Source: Thermomucor indicae-seudaticae (lineage: Eukaryota; Mucoromycota; Mucoromycetes; Mucorales; Lichtheimiaceae). From it: a stretch of DNA of 51,715 nt. Position numbers and translations under genes: made by a program. Below, one piece after another: positions 34,816-46,478 of this stretch (position 1 is the stretch's first letter; each line of letters begins with the position of its first letter). Below the pieces are notes generated by a model. It saw nothing but the letters and a program-made list of their open reading frames with translations. It made no database searches and was not told the origin of the DNA. The stretch is from contig JSYX01000220.1 in the NCBI GenBank assembly GCA_000787465.1, forward strand, positions 1 through 51,715, in the 5' to 3' direction.

Positions 34816-35164
34816 CTACCGAAATGCTGGCCGATTAGTGTCGCGGCGATGCTCCTCCAACTCTGTTGTAGTATCCGTTTGCTCTTCTCCCCACTCTGTG
34901 TTGCTCGAATAGAGGGATGCTTTAAAAAATGTGTAAACAAGTGACATTTTCTGCTCCAGGCGTCGTAGTTTGTCAATCAGCTGAAGCAATTGACAATCGT
35001 TAATGGAAGTAACCATTGCGTTTAACTGGTTTTTGTGCGGTAACGGATTCGTAAACTGAAACAGTTCAACAACGCTGAAAACGTGAGACTTGATAACTTG
35101 CCTTGGCTACATTATCGGCAAACAATTGTGTTTCACTAATGATGGCCTCTTCGAGGGTTCTCAT
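34816..35164 (-). CDS. DASH/Dam1 complex subunit Dad3-like
   Basis: The DASH ring couples kinetochores to microtubules, and Dad3 is one of its small helical subunits. This 100-residue protein has two exons: 35164-35102 and 35055-34816. The core DKLRRLEQKMSLVYTFFKAS (about residues 52-71) matches the Dad3 pattern (L-x-L-E-x-K-x-x-L-V-x-T-x-x-K-A-S-x-Y). The N-terminal exon MRTLEEAIISETQLF resembles the family start. The only donor that fits is GC (AAG|GCAAGT at 35101-35096), with the acceptor TTTCAG ending at 35056, so this is apparently a 46-nt GC-AG intron. Without it the conserved core would start at an internal Met (MVTSIND) and lose the N-terminal helix. The C-terminal tail is acidic and Thr-rich. 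Confidence 0.7.
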
Positions 35165-35250
35165 GTTGTTCTGCCGAGAGCGAGAACACAGGCTTTTTTT
35201 GTAAAGAAACGTCGGTCACACTATTGGCGTCCTTTACTTTTAACCTCACC
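35165..35250. promoter_or_regulatory. short bidirectional promoter of the Dad3-like and PTRHD1-like genes
   Basis: Only 86 bp separate the two divergent start codons (35164 on minus, 35251 on plus), so the genes probably share regulatory sequence. No TATA box is evident. Confidence 0.5.
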
Positions 35251-35830
35251 ATGGCTGCCAGAGATCCACTTACCATGTTCATTGTAGTTCGCAAAGACCT
35301 GACCAAGGCAAGCAAGGAGATTAAGCGCGCCTTCTTCACTGTATCGTTCTTGACTTTATTTTCTCGTGCCCTTTAGAGTCTCAACTGGAACACTGGCAGG
35401 TATACTTCTTTCTTTCGAGGCATTCTTTTTCTGTAAGAAAGGTTTACTGACCTCCAGATAAAACGAACCGTAGCGTAATGACACAGGCTTGCCATGCCGC
35501 AACAGCGGTCTTGCATACCACACGTGAGGACGACAATACAAAGGAATATTTGCAGGATATTGCCAGCATGCACAAAGTGGTGCTAGAGGTGTGAAGCAGA
35601 GACGGATGCGGTTAGACAAACAAACACACGAAGCTGACAGTAGGGTGTAGACGAAGAATGATAACTCTTTGGAGAAGCTAGCAGAAGCGTTGGAAACACA
35701 TCAAGTTCCCTTTTACAAGTGGATTGAACAACCAGAAAATATACCAACTGCCTTGGCCACAGCGCCACTCCGCGAAAGATCACCAGAAGTCAAGGCAGTA
35801 TTTAAGAAATATTGCTCCCTGTATCGGTGA
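35251..35830 (+). CDS. PTRHD1-like protein (peptidyl-tRNA hydrolase 2 fold)
   Basis: A small protein of the Pth2 fold, in the subgroup of animal PTRHD1. Whether it cleaves peptidyl-tRNA is not known. 124 residues in four exons: 35251-35307, 35377-35399, 35474-35588, 35651-35830. Matching stretches: MFIVVRKDLTK-SLNWNTGS, VMTQACHAATAVLH (the family's A-Q-A-C/S-H-A core), VPFYKWIEQPENIPTALATA, and a short basic end KKYCSLYR. The first intron (35308-35376) must start with GC (AAG|GCAAGC) to join these conserved pieces. The only GT alternative would leave a 36-nt intron and insert residues into a conserved segment. Length and motif order fit the family. Confidence 0.82.
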
Positions 35831-36323
35831 TATGCATAACGTATTTTCATCAGACAATAGAAATGAAGACAAGCCTTCAAAATTAAGACAAGTGAGATAT
35901 TAAGAGGGGATCCCAGTGAGAACCCTTTATAGTCGATCATTCTCAAGATGAACTATGTTATGTTGCGTACAAGCACGGTATTTGCGGATAACCTGTATGT
36001 ACGTTTCTGCTTTGATGCAAAAGATGGTATGCCCAAAGAAGGGGTGTCGATATACAATACAGTCTTAAATTGTCTTATGGCCAACATATAGCACAGATCT
36101 TTCTCGCGAGGCTAACATACAATCTAGTAACCCGAAAGTTCATAGTGAAAGCATGCATAACTGTGATCCAGGAGAATAAATCATCTAACCTCTTAAATCT
36201 GATACGACGCGGTCGGCCTCGAAGGAGGTTAGGCCTGGATAATGGGAGCTGTCTGCATTGATCTGAAATTCAAACAGCAAACCCGCGAAACGTCGAAAAA
36301 ATTCCGTTTGTTCTTTTTCCCTT
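35831..36323. other. intergenic between PTRHD1-like and HECT ligase genes
   Basis: About 490 bp, AT-rich. It should hold the 3' end of one gene and the promoter of the next. The run cgacgcggtcggcctcgaaggaggttaggcc near 36205 is more GC-rich than its surroundings but does not fold into a tRNA by eye. Confidence 0.35.
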
Positions 36324-39300
36324 ATGCAATTCACCTTCGAAGGCAACTATAGACCCAAACGCAATATCAACCTTGGAGGAGTCCGCTCCCATGAGGACAA
36401 GAAAACGTTAATGGCAAAGGCTCAGGCAGAGCGTCGAGCCAGAGAGCGAGAACGACTGGAAACAAAGAGTGCTTTAAAGATACAGGTCTGCTCTCCCCCA
36501 CCCCGGATTTGTCATCAATCATCGCGATCATGGCTCATCAGCCCTCCTTCCTCCATGTTAGGCATTTTATCGTGGCCGTTCACAAGCTGGGTTAGTGCGC
36601 ATGCAGCAAAGAGCGGATTTGAAGAAGCGACTTGAACATGTTCTGCAGACGCACGATGATCCTGCACTTGAACAAGAGACGTTGGATAACCTAGTGCATT
36701 GCATTCGTCAGCTCTTGAATATCGCGAGAGTCAGAATAGAAAAGGACGAGGCTTCTTCGTTCATAACGCTTTGCGGCTTGCTTCTCTCGCGGTGTCCGAC
36801 AGGCAAAGGAAACATGCTTTGGTTGACGCGCTTCCTTATGGCCAACGAACAAGATGGCGATGAATTGGATTCCCGGATATGGCTTATAATACTTTTATCG
36901 AATAGACTTGTTTTACCGCTGCTCCAACAGCGAAGTTCGAGGTATGACGAAAAAGAAATCAATGCGTTTCCTGCTTTGTTGTAAACGGCTGCTTACTGAC
37001 GGGCAGCTACATCATAGTGATGCCATGAGTCCTCGCGACTATAGTACCGTGACTCGATTTTGCCGCGTCATAACGATTCCGGAAACGTACGCCGCTTTTT
37101 CCGAGCTGTTGTCTCAAATAATGCGCGACACCTACGTGCGCATATTGACTTACATTGTGGTGGAAGGCAACCTCTTCCGTGCGCTACGACGTTGCTTCGA
37201 AAATCCAGCATTAAGCACGAAATACGCCGCAGAGATAGTCTTAGGAGTCGTGTCTTTTCGAGAGCCGTACGATTATGCAGAATCAAGAATCAACCTGTTC
37301 CGACCAAAAACGACGCAGCCGTTTGTAAGAGGGTTATTCAGTTATAGCAGTACAATAGCCCCACCACAATCACCACCACCTCGACCGCACTTGGACAGAG
37401 GCATTATTTGCGAGAAGCTCGTTCTCGATCTGCTCTCTCTACCGTTCCTTTTAGATTCCATTTCTGATGCGATGATAGACCAAATCCTCGACAAACTACC
37501 CTTCAAATCAGCACTCGAAGTTATTATTCAGTTACCTGAAAGCAAGATCGACAATTTACCCCCTGAAGACATTGCTGGGTTGACGATCAATCTTATGCTC
37601 TTCGCAAGTACCAAAGCCGGAAGACATCTGAATAACGCAGCGGTAAAGAAAGAGTCTAAAAAAAGAATGTCCATATGTAAGTACCCTTATTCATGCTTCT
37701 TTGGAAACCTTGTAGGTACCATATGCTAAAGCGATGCAAAGGCTATTGGCGATTCTGCCAGCTGTTTGTTTAGCAAAGGAGGGTCACAAACAGAGGACAG
37801 ATGACGAACTTGGTACGTGTGTTCGTCTGGGAGGGCGCTAAAAGAGAAACTGTAAGGATGGTATTAATCGGCTTGACAGAGAGTGACATAGATAGCTCCG
37901 CCGAGGACGAAGGAGATATATCGATGAAAGATGATAATACGCCGTCTGTTATAAAAGTCGATCAACGGATTAAGGATCGACTGGAAGCGTTGTTTGAAGG
38001 GGATAAAGCCGGTTCTCTAGTGCAATGGTTCATGCACGAAACGGCAGATCTATTTAGCAAAGACGTTGGATCTATGGGACCTGTTTCCAACCTTTTCAGT
38101 AATCTAATGATACGGTGGCCGTCCACAAAAAGCACGATACTGAACCTCCTGCTTTACCGCCGCTGGCGGACTGGCACAGATGCACATTTTGCACAGCAAT
38201 TATGGACAACGTGGTTAACAACGGAGGCATCAGCAATATTCAATGACGATGATGGTTTGCTGGATAACTTGAACCAAGCTATCTACGCTATTACCAGTAA
38301 GTGGGAAACTTGATGTCTCGGTTAATAAAAGGAATCGATTAATCTCTCTTTTTTTCCTTCCTTCAGATCCAGTCGTTCCCGAAGTATGGGCTATCTTTTA
38401 TCTCCTTTGTGAAATGTATACCAGACTACTGTTGACTATTGGAGACGACGAGTTTTTTGACCGTGATGGTCGAAGCAACCAGTTACGGCTCGATCAAGTC
38501 GTTGACTTTAGCCGGCAATTAAAGGTAATCATATCTTATTTATATTGCGTTCGGAAAGTTGCTGAGGATTTATTTTGGCGTAGAACATATCATTCGCCCT
38601 CTTTTGGAAAGCATCTTCACTAGACATGGACCAATCTATTGGAACGACCGGTATAAGTATAGTACACTTCAGGAATACCGTCACCCATTTATTGCAGCAA
38701 ATACATACGCGAGAGTAAGTGGTCTATCTCTTTCCATTTCTGTTTTTATCTTGGAAATACTGACCTACATTATGTAGTTCACGCCGTGCTTTTTGCGCCA
38801 AGGATCACTGGCTTATTAAGAAACTGGATACAGACGGATTTGCCAGCGCAGCAGTGACAGAAGAGTTGGAGTTCGAGAATGATTCTTCGGGGCGACGGAA
38901 AGAACCATCCAAAGGCAAACTTGCAGTGATAAGCCCAAGGCTGGGAGTGCTGAACAATATACCATTTGTGACACCGTTCGAGCAACGGGTGGAGATATTT
39001 AGAATGTTTGTAGAAAACGATCGGAGACGCAACAATGTCGATGACTTCCTGCAGCCTCGACATGCTGTGACTATACGCCGAGATCACGTCTTTGAAGACG
39101 GTTTCACATATCTTTATGGGCTAGGTATGACATGCCCTGCAGGTGTAAAGGAAAACTTCGGCCTATAACATGCGTTCGCATTATGTAGGAAGTCTTTTAA
39201 AGCGTAGAATAGCCATTACTTTTATCGACGAATTTGGTCTTGAAGAAGCTGGTATCGATGGTGGAGGTGTCTTTAAAGAATTCCTGACAAAGTTAGTAAA

Positions 39301-40513
39301 TGTATTGTGCATATATTCGCATGTACTGACTAGGATCCGTTTCGAAGGTTGAGCCACGAGGCATTTGACACTAACTATGGTCTGTTCCTTACTACTCCTG
39401 ACCAGTTACTGTATCCCAATCCTAGTGAATACGCCACCGAACGTAAGCTTCTTGCATTTTCATTTCAATATACCGTTAATTACCTAACTTGCACGCATTT
39501 ATATATAGCGTCACAACTCATGTACTTTGAGTTTTTGGGATTGATCATAGGCAAAGCGCTTTATGATGGCATTTTACTCGACGTTGCGTTTGCAGACTTC
39601 TTTTTAAAGAAATGCTTGGGTGGCGTTAATCATTGTAAGTCTCGCGAGTGCAGGACTGGGGAATGGGAGGAGCGTCTTTCCGGCTAATGAAACCGCCCGG
39701 TAGTGGACGATCTGCCGTCTCTTGATCCAGAACTGTATCATGGTTTGATTTCCGTGAAAAACTTCAAGGGTAATGTAGAAGGCTTATGCTTGGATTTTAC
39801 CATTACCAGAGACGGTGTGTATACAGCAACAAGTTTCGTGGTGGTTACTGATCGCTAATTGACTATGTATTGAGCAGAGCTCGGAGATCCACGCCCTGTG
39901 GAGCTTATACCTGGCGGAAGCAATATCCCTGTGACCAACGAGAACCGCATCCGATACGTCTATCTTGTTGCGAATTATCGGCTTAATGTACAAATCAGCA
40001 AGCAGTGCAAAGCATTTTTCAGGGGTCTATCGATCATTATTGATGTGAAATGGCTGCGAATGTTCAATCAACACGAACTACAGGTTCTTCTTGGCGGGGC
40101 TTCGGTTCCGATAGACATTGACGATCTGCGGAAACACACAGTCTATGCAGGATATACAGAGGACGACGAGACGATACAGAATTTATGGAAGGTGCTTTAT
40201 AGTTTCGATAATGAACAGCGCAGGAAATTTGTCAAGTTTGTCACATCTTGTTCGAGGCCACCTTTACTAGGCTTTAAAGAGCTACGACCGCATTTCTGTG
40301 TACGGAATGCAGGGATGGATGACGAACGATTGCCGACGAGTTCTACGTGTATTAATCTGTTGAAGCTGCCTCGGTTTAGCAGCTACGATATCTTGAAGCG
40401 GTATGATAACTTTAATAACAACAGAGGTGAATAATAACGAGGAGACTGATTTGTTCTTACACAGGAAATTGGAGTATGCCATTAATGCCGAGGCCGGGTT
40501 CGACCTCTCCTAG
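36324..40513 (+). CDS. HUL5: HECT E3 ubiquitin ligase Hul5/UBE3C
   Basis: A proteasome-associated ligase that extends ubiquitin chains. 1113 residues in fourteen exons: 36324-36485, 36562-36941, 37018-37642, 37716-37812, 37880-38296, 38367-38524, 38584-38714, 38778-39124, 39189-39295, 39334-39442, 39509-39634, 39704-39814, 39878-40400, 40465-40513. The start MQFTFEGNYRPKRNINLGG and the IQ-like helix (SALKIQAFYRGR) are the UBE3C/Hul5 signature. The middle piece TRDSRRAFCAKDHWL is also family-specific. The HECT domain spans about 740-1113, with GIDGGGVFKEFL, LIIGKALYDG, FVTSCSRPPLLGFKEL and the catalytic Cys in TSSTCINLLKLP at about residue 1081. The C-terminus KLEYAINAEAGFDLS appears only after splicing the last intron. 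One intron (39296-39333) is only 38 nt. Confidence 0.93.
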
Positions 40514-41699
40514 CTGGACAGTGTACATCATTTTCAACTTTTGCTTTTTATTCAAAAAATCGCTAAATAATAAAGCCCAAAGATACACTTTCTGTTCCAA
40601 TGTACTGAGTAATGAAAAAGGGAATGTTATCAGTATCTAGTGTGTAACGGTTTCGTTCATAACTTGTGAACTGGATTTGTTGTGAATTAGGGTTACATAG
40701 GGTTTAGGGAGTTTTGACATCACACACCATGCTCTTTTTCAGAGATGACCACTTTGACACGGTAATAGAAAGGAGCATCCATCCAAAATTCGAGAAACCA
40801 ACTCCAGATAGACCTGTGGAGTCTTCTATACTTTACGTTAATTGCAGCAGCAATACACCACACACGTTGAAACCGCTTGAACTTGGACTGTATTCACCAC
40901 TATAGTCTTGTCATACATTAAGCAGCATCTTAGGTAAACGGTTTAAAACTGCCGGATCACTCACAATCTTGGCTATGCAACCAAGCATGGTTGCTCACGT
41001 CAAATACTCTGTACTTGATGAAAGCATTGTATCATATTCTTTTCGAATGTATACCATTATTGGTCCTTGGTTCAGAGAATGATAGCACTACAGCTTCTGT
41101 CTTTTCAGGAGACATCTCTTATCAAATGCCGCAAACAAAGAACAAGGCTTTTGCCTTTCCTGGAGTGCCTAGAGCCTCCCTCCTTTACTGTAATAACTGC
41201 AAACAATGCAATCGGTCATTCGAGTCGGATCACCGACGAACTGATCGGTTGAACCTTGGCTAAACGGGTTCTGCAGCATATTAACGGAACCGCACATTCT
41301 GGTGCTGCTGCCAAATCCAGTAAAGCACCTGGATTACCTGAATCGTACAGGTCAGCGATCTGAGTTTATTTGGTTCTCGGCATGACCTGCCGCAAAGCAA
41401 CGCGAAAGAATGCGCAAAAACCCAGGCTGTCATTCACAGAAATAATAACAGTTTTTGCTGAGGCCAAAACTTGTGTTTTACTGTCTCTGGATATCCAAAG
41501 TATATTTAGACTATGTGTGCTTTTTGGAGATGATTGCTTGGCATTTTAAGGATGGGGGGATTCCGTGCCAAGCTCTGGTCTTCTAATTTTGGGACCTGTG
41601 GAACTGTTACACGAACCCGCCACAGTCCAAAAAGGATTTAAAAAACCCGGGTGCCGCCACCTTGTTTTTACGCCTTTCTCTTTCCAAATAACTTGCTTC
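40514..41699. other. intergenic with unassigned coding-like pieces
   Basis: About 1.2 kb between the HECT gene and a membrane protein gene. Plus-strand frames at 40714-40905 (for example ERSIHPKFEKPTPDRPVES) and 41067-41360 look protein-like but sit in different frames with stops between, and I recognise no family. Telomere-like strings (ttagggttacatagggtttaggg) occur at about 40688-40710. Confidence 0.35.
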
Positions 41700-42662
41700 A
41701 TGAAGACACAAAAGGCTCTATTTTATTGTGCGTTGGCAGCTTTGCTGCTCACTTTCTTTGCTGAAATTTCGGATGCTTTACCCCTTGTTGCTAGAGACCC
41801 GACCAGCGACCAGAATACGATTGAACTACCTAGTATGTACATCTTTTAACGTCCGGAACGAAAAAGCAGGTTACTGATAGAGATATATTACAGTTTCCGG
41901 ACATACAGTATCAGTTCACAGCGTGGTACTCAGTATTATTTGTTTTGTTACTGGTGGATACCTGTGTCTTGCAGGAGGTAAGACGATAGAGAGATATCGA
42001 GGAGAGGGTTCAGCTTATTCATGTCGCGCTTTATAGGCGTACATCAACACTTTACGATGTTCATTGTCGGATTCTACGTCGGAAGCAACGTGGCCTATAT
42101 CGTACTAAAGAATGCCAAACAAGATTATGGCAGCAACCAAGACACGATTCTGCTCGTTGTCTGCGTGGTCGTGGGCTTATTGGCCGGAGGACTTTTATCG
42201 TGCTGTTTCTTCCTCGCTGTCTATTTACTTGGTGCTCTCTTGGGTTACATGGCAGCTCTTTGGTTCTTGTCGTGGTCAGACAACGGAGTGATCCAATCCA
42301 ACTGGGGCCGAGCCATTCTGATCATATGCTGCATCGTGGTTGGCGTCATTCTGATCGCAATATTTGAACGTGCGATGATCGTGGTTGCAACCGCCTTTGT
42401 GGGTGCGTTTGTGATCTTTATCGGCATCGACCTGTACGTCCAGACCGGCTTTACCTCTGCTGTTTCTGCGTTCCTGCAGGCTCGCAACACAGACATTTTG
42501 ATACACTCGAGCTCCGCCGTCAGAGGCATGTTGGGTGGCACCCTCGGCTTGAGCGTGGCGTCTATCCTCTTCCAATGGTTCCTCATTCGAGGTCGCAAAC
42601 AACCCGTCATGGTTTGGTCACAACAGTATCCTATGCGACAAGGCTTCCGTCGCGTGTACTAA
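41700..42662 (+). CDS. multi-pass membrane protein with signal peptide (DUF4203/TM7S3-like)
   Basis: A 280-residue protein in three exons: 41700-41832, 41894-41977, 42037-42662. Residues 1-26 form a signal peptide (core ALAALLLTFFA, likely cut after ISDA). Seven or so membrane segments follow, including SVVLSIICFVTGGYLCLAG, TILLVVCVVVGLLAGGLL, FFLAVYLLGALLGYMAALWF and AILIICCIVVGVILIAIF, then a short cytosolic tail with basic and aromatic residues. The arrangement and Gly-rich segments resemble the TM7S3/TM198-like domain of fungal membrane proteins. Substrate and function are unknown. It is convergent with the HeH/Src1 gene. Confidence 0.75.
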
Positions 42663-43139
42663 AGCATTTGCATCCCCTTTCCTTTTCCCTTCTTCCCCCC
42701 CCCCCCGCGCCGTTCTTTTACACCCTCCCTTTCTTGCGCTGTACATATGTCTTATTCATTGTTGAATATATCTTACATGAAATTTCTCGCGTACATGATC
42801 TTACTGGTGGAAAGAAGAGCTGCTCGAGTAGGGTAACCGTTGAGAACAAAGGGTCAAAGTATTATCCGGCTATCCGAACCCGATCCGATCCGGATGTGCA
42901 AAAGCGTCATCCGTAACAGTCGTCCATCCATTCAGTGATGTCCCTTCTAAACATTGTCGCGGTTTTCAAGGCTTCAGCGCAAAACGCCAGTTCCCCGATA
43001 GCGCAAATCTAGTTTTCGGCCGACGTAAAAAAGCAGTGCAAACATCTTTTTAAGATTTAGTATATTTATGTAAAGGGCATATGCATAAGTTATGTACACT
43101 TGATAAGACAAAGAGAGGGATGGAAAATCCTCTTTCCTT
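42663..43139. terminator. intergenic between convergent genes
   Basis: About 480 bp. A poly-C run lies at 42695-42706, just after the stop of the membrane protein gene. The sequence towards 43139 is AT-rich and should carry the 3' end of the HeH/Src1 transcript. Confidence 0.4.
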
Positions 43140-45623
43140 TCAGGGCGCCAGTTCCCAGTATTCTGCGGGTTCCCCATGTTCCTCTCGAAACCCTCGTCGT
43201 ATTTGGGGATGTCGATGTACCGCCTTGAGAACAAGCGCCCATTCCTCAAGAGATCCTGGCTGTGTCGCGTCGGTCACTTCACTTCGTAGTCTTGATACCG
43301 CACAGCCACGGTCCACACTCGAATCACGCGTATGATTCTCCAACTATACAGGGCCCGTTGTAAGCATTAAAGAAGTAATAAGCCATCCAGGATAGCGTTA
43401 CCTGTTGTTGTAGGATCTCAATAACCCGTTTCAGTTTTTCTTGAGTCCGTCTCTGCATCTGCATCCTCCAGTAAAAATTATAGCCAATCATAAAAAGTAT
43501 TGGCATCGCTGCTATGATGCCTGTTCAGAAAAGTTGTCTTAGTTATTATGATACACTGTTACATACACATGGAAGCAAATGAATGCGTCAGGGGGCTTAA
43601 CCTGCTATACAACGCCGCCATTCTAATGGGGTCCGAAACCACAACATTTGTATTATGCATCGAATTGAAAACTTCGTCCTGTCTGTTCCCAAATGAGGCT
43701 CTCCATCACTATGCACGTATTTCATGAGCTCCTGAATCAGTATTACCAGGCAGCCGAGAAAAAAGGCAACTCACATGTCCCAATAATGGATTGTGTCACC
43801 CGACAAGACACTCGATAACGCAGCTGTGATGACTTCGTTTAACGTGTCACCTTCCAATTTCAGCTACCAAGAAAAGGGGGGAATTTTGAGACACTGCTGA
43901 TTTTTGAAAACCACTGTTAGATATTACATACCTTCAGATCGGACTTGACAGCCTCAATGACTTGTTGTACCGGAGTCCTGGCAAGCGGTTGCGATTCCGG
44001 ATCGAGACCACCGTTCTTGATCACATAATTACATGCTTCATCTCCTTGACGCCTTGCAAGGAGATGTTTGATTTTCTTTTCCGCAGAAGCGACACTCCGT
44101 CCGATCGCCGAATCCAAAATACACTCGTCCGCAACGGGTAATAAACCAAAATAATTATACAGTGGGCGGCGTCGTCGGTAAAGGGGCGGGCATATCAGTT
44201 CACCATCGACACAATGACCGTGATCTGGACAGGGTACACACGCAGCGGGAAAAGATAAGAAAATGCTTTTGTTTGTGTCAGCTAAATGAAAGGTGAATAC
44301 GTTGATAGACTACCTTTCCTGCCGCCCCACCAAAAGCCTTACCATGCTCTCGGATGCCCGAATCACAGTAGCCATTATGACTACGCGCCACAAAGACAAG
44401 AAGCGTGCTGGCCACGGCTAAAAGGACCAGGAACAGGTATAGAGACCACATCAAAAGATTTACAACACGCATAAATGCAGAGCCAACATTCAAAATCCGA
44501 TCAGGTAGGTTAGGAGAGGTCATGACTTCCTTAGGAGTGCGTACTTGTTGTTGCAGGTCTAAAAAACGATATGCATTAAACAAACGCGCCCACAGATAAA
44601 AGGCTTGTCAAAGGTTACCTTGTATGAGGCCTTTGAGCTCATCCTCTCCTACTCGTTCATCTTCATCCTCCTCGTCACTACTTCCTGAATCACTACTATC
44701 TGCAACATATTCCTCGTCTTCGCTTTCTTCTTCTTCTTCAGAGACATTCGGACTATCTGTCGCGTTCGTCTGCTGCTCCTGCTGCTGTTCATCGCGTTTT
44801 GGAGATACCGCATGTTGCAAAGATTGTTTCAGTGACCTGAACACATTCTGTCGCTCAAGTGACGCACGTCGTTCGCGTAATGCACGTACTCGTGCCGCAA
44901 TGGTATCATCTTCATCGGATGATGCAAACGAATCCTGAGCATTGAATGCAGGGGTAGGTTTCAACTTGTCGTTATCATCATCGGCAGGCTGGTGAGAAAG
45001 GCGTATAAGACAGCTTGCCACAACCGCTAAAAGAAAGCCGGCGTGCGCGCATTACATTACCTTATAAGCGACAATCGCTTGTCTGTCCTGCATTGCATTG
45101 GATCTAGCTGCCTTCAGCTTCCTTCTGCTTGCCGGGAGAGGGGGGATCACAAAACCGTCCTTGTCCTGTACATATGTATGTGTTTGAAAAAACTGCTTCT
45201 TTTTTCGCGTTATTTCTCTCTTACCCTGACGGGAGGTTCTTTGTTTTCGCTTTCTGGCTGCTGCTGCTGTTTCTTAACGCGTTTCCCGCTTCGCAAGCCA
45301 TGGCCCGACTTGGCAGCATTAGCTCCCTCCTTCTCAAGGCGTTCCTTTTCACTAATACGATAGTTGGCGAGGATCCGGCGACGACGGGACGCAATATGCT
45401 TTTGAAATAAAGCAACCATATCTGCCTTGTTGCTCGAAGACGGCACGTTGACTTCGTGTGCCTTTAGAATGGCCTTGAGCTGGTACCGGCGCAGTGAACG
45501 GGGAGAAAAGTCTTCGTCTTTTATAGCTTGTTGGTCTTTTCCCTTTTTCCTGAGTTATACATTCACGAACTCACCAAGATAATAGAGGTGCAAAGGCACC
45601 TCTGAACCTTCTTCGCCTGACAT
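43140..45623 (-). CDS. inner nuclear membrane protein of the Heh/Src1/Lem2 family
   Basis: An integral protein of the inner nuclear membrane that tethers chromatin and takes part in pore assembly and ESCRT-dependent sealing in relatives. 633 residues in ten exons: 45623-45575, 45517-45225, 45165-45061, 44988-44619, 44558-44343, 44281-43932, 43863-43775, 43708-43602, 43520-43402, 43343-43140. The N-terminal HeH (LEM-like) helix-extension-helix is at about 20-60 (SPRSLRRYQLKAILKAHEVN). A basic then very acidic low-complexity region follows, then membrane span 1 (about 305-330, MWSLYLFLVLLAVASTLLV). The lumenal MSC domain has paired Cys (YCDSG; CVPCPDHGHCVDGELIC). Membrane span 2 lies at about 522-545 (IIAAMPILFMIGYNFYW), with a short nucleoplasmic tail. 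The exon 5 donor at 44342 was chosen because it alone joins the MSC frame. Confidence 0.88.
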
Positions 45624-45758
45624 TGTGGTAGAGAAGAGAAAAAGAGGTAAAGCGAAACGCTTTCCGAGAGTAGCCCCGTTTTGATGAATTCAATGTCCGC
45701 TGACGATCGGCATCGTTTTGTCCTGAGCCAGCAAATTCTGCTAACAACCTGAAAAAAA
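45624..45758. promoter_or_regulatory. bidirectional promoter region of HeH/Src1 and RPC11 genes
   Basis: 135 bp between divergent start codons (45623 minus, 45759 plus). No TATA box was identified. Confidence 0.5.
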
Positions 45759-46218
45759 ATGCTATTCTGCCCTCTTTGCTCCAATCTATTACTGCTCCAG
45801 AACGAGGGTGGTCAGGAATTCTTTTGTCAGACATGTCCTTACAATTATAGCATTCAGAAGCGGGTATATATCTTATTTCGAGGAAGCTTTTCGATTCATT
45901 ACAAGCGAATCGCTAAAATGTCATTTGCGTTCTAGCACACAACGCGCAGAGAATTACAACGTAAAGAAGTAGACGATGTCCTGGGCGGTGCTGATGCCTG
46001 GAAAAACGTTGATTCAACTGAAGGTAAGTAAAACATCTATGAGCGTCTACATTCTACCAGATAAATTGACTGTGTGGATAATGAAAGTGACATGCCCGAA
46101 ATGCGAACACGACAGAGCATACTTTATGCAGATACAGATTCGATCGGCTGACGAACCAATGTCTATCTTTTACAAGTGTTGTAACGAAGCTTGTCAACAC
46201 CAATGGCGCGAAGGTTAA
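45759..46218 (+). CDS. RPC11: RNA polymerase III subunit C11 (Rpc11)
   Basis: The small TFIIS-like subunit of RNA polymerase III, needed for RNA cleavage, termination and reinitiation. 107 residues in three exons: 45759-45863, 45936-46023, 46088-46218. The N-terminal zinc ribbon is CPLCSN...CQTCPYNYSIQKR. The linker RKEVDDVLGGADAWKNVDST is diagnostic for C11, distinguishing it from Rpa12 and Rpb9. The C-terminal ribbon is CPKCEHDRAYFMQIQ, then RSADEPMSIFYKCCNEAC and HQWREG. The RSADEP motif contains the catalytic acidic pair. Length is normal for the family. The conserved linker is recovered only by splicing. Confidence 0.93.
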
Positions 46219-46478
46219 AGACGGAACGCTTCCATGTCTTGTTACTGTATTACTAGCACATCATCACTCTCGCATTACACTCCCCGTTTGCATTCATCTA
46301 TCCGTTATTATCTCACGCTTCCATATTCTGCGACATTCAGTGATCCATGTCAAATGTTTTAATTCTTTTCGATCTATGACGTGGATAATTTGCCAGAATG
46401 AAATGTTAAAAATACAAACAAACAAGAGGGGTGAAAGTTTTTAGTGGTTAAATGATGGTGGTCATTAATGAATTAAAT
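46219..46478. terminator. intergenic between convergent RPC11 and kelch genes
   Basis: 260 bp, AT-rich, between two stop codons on opposite strands. It should hold both 3' untranslated regions. Confidence 0.4.

Noticed and set aside
35308..35376. GT donor at 35340 instead of GC in the PTRHD1-like gene
   Set aside because: It would leave a 36-nt intron and insert eleven residues into a conserved segment, so the GC donor fits better.
43602..43708. Alternative frame (RQDEVFNSMHNTN...) for exon 8 of the HeH/Src1 gene
   Set aside because: Only the chosen frame connects in phase to the second membrane span in exon 9.
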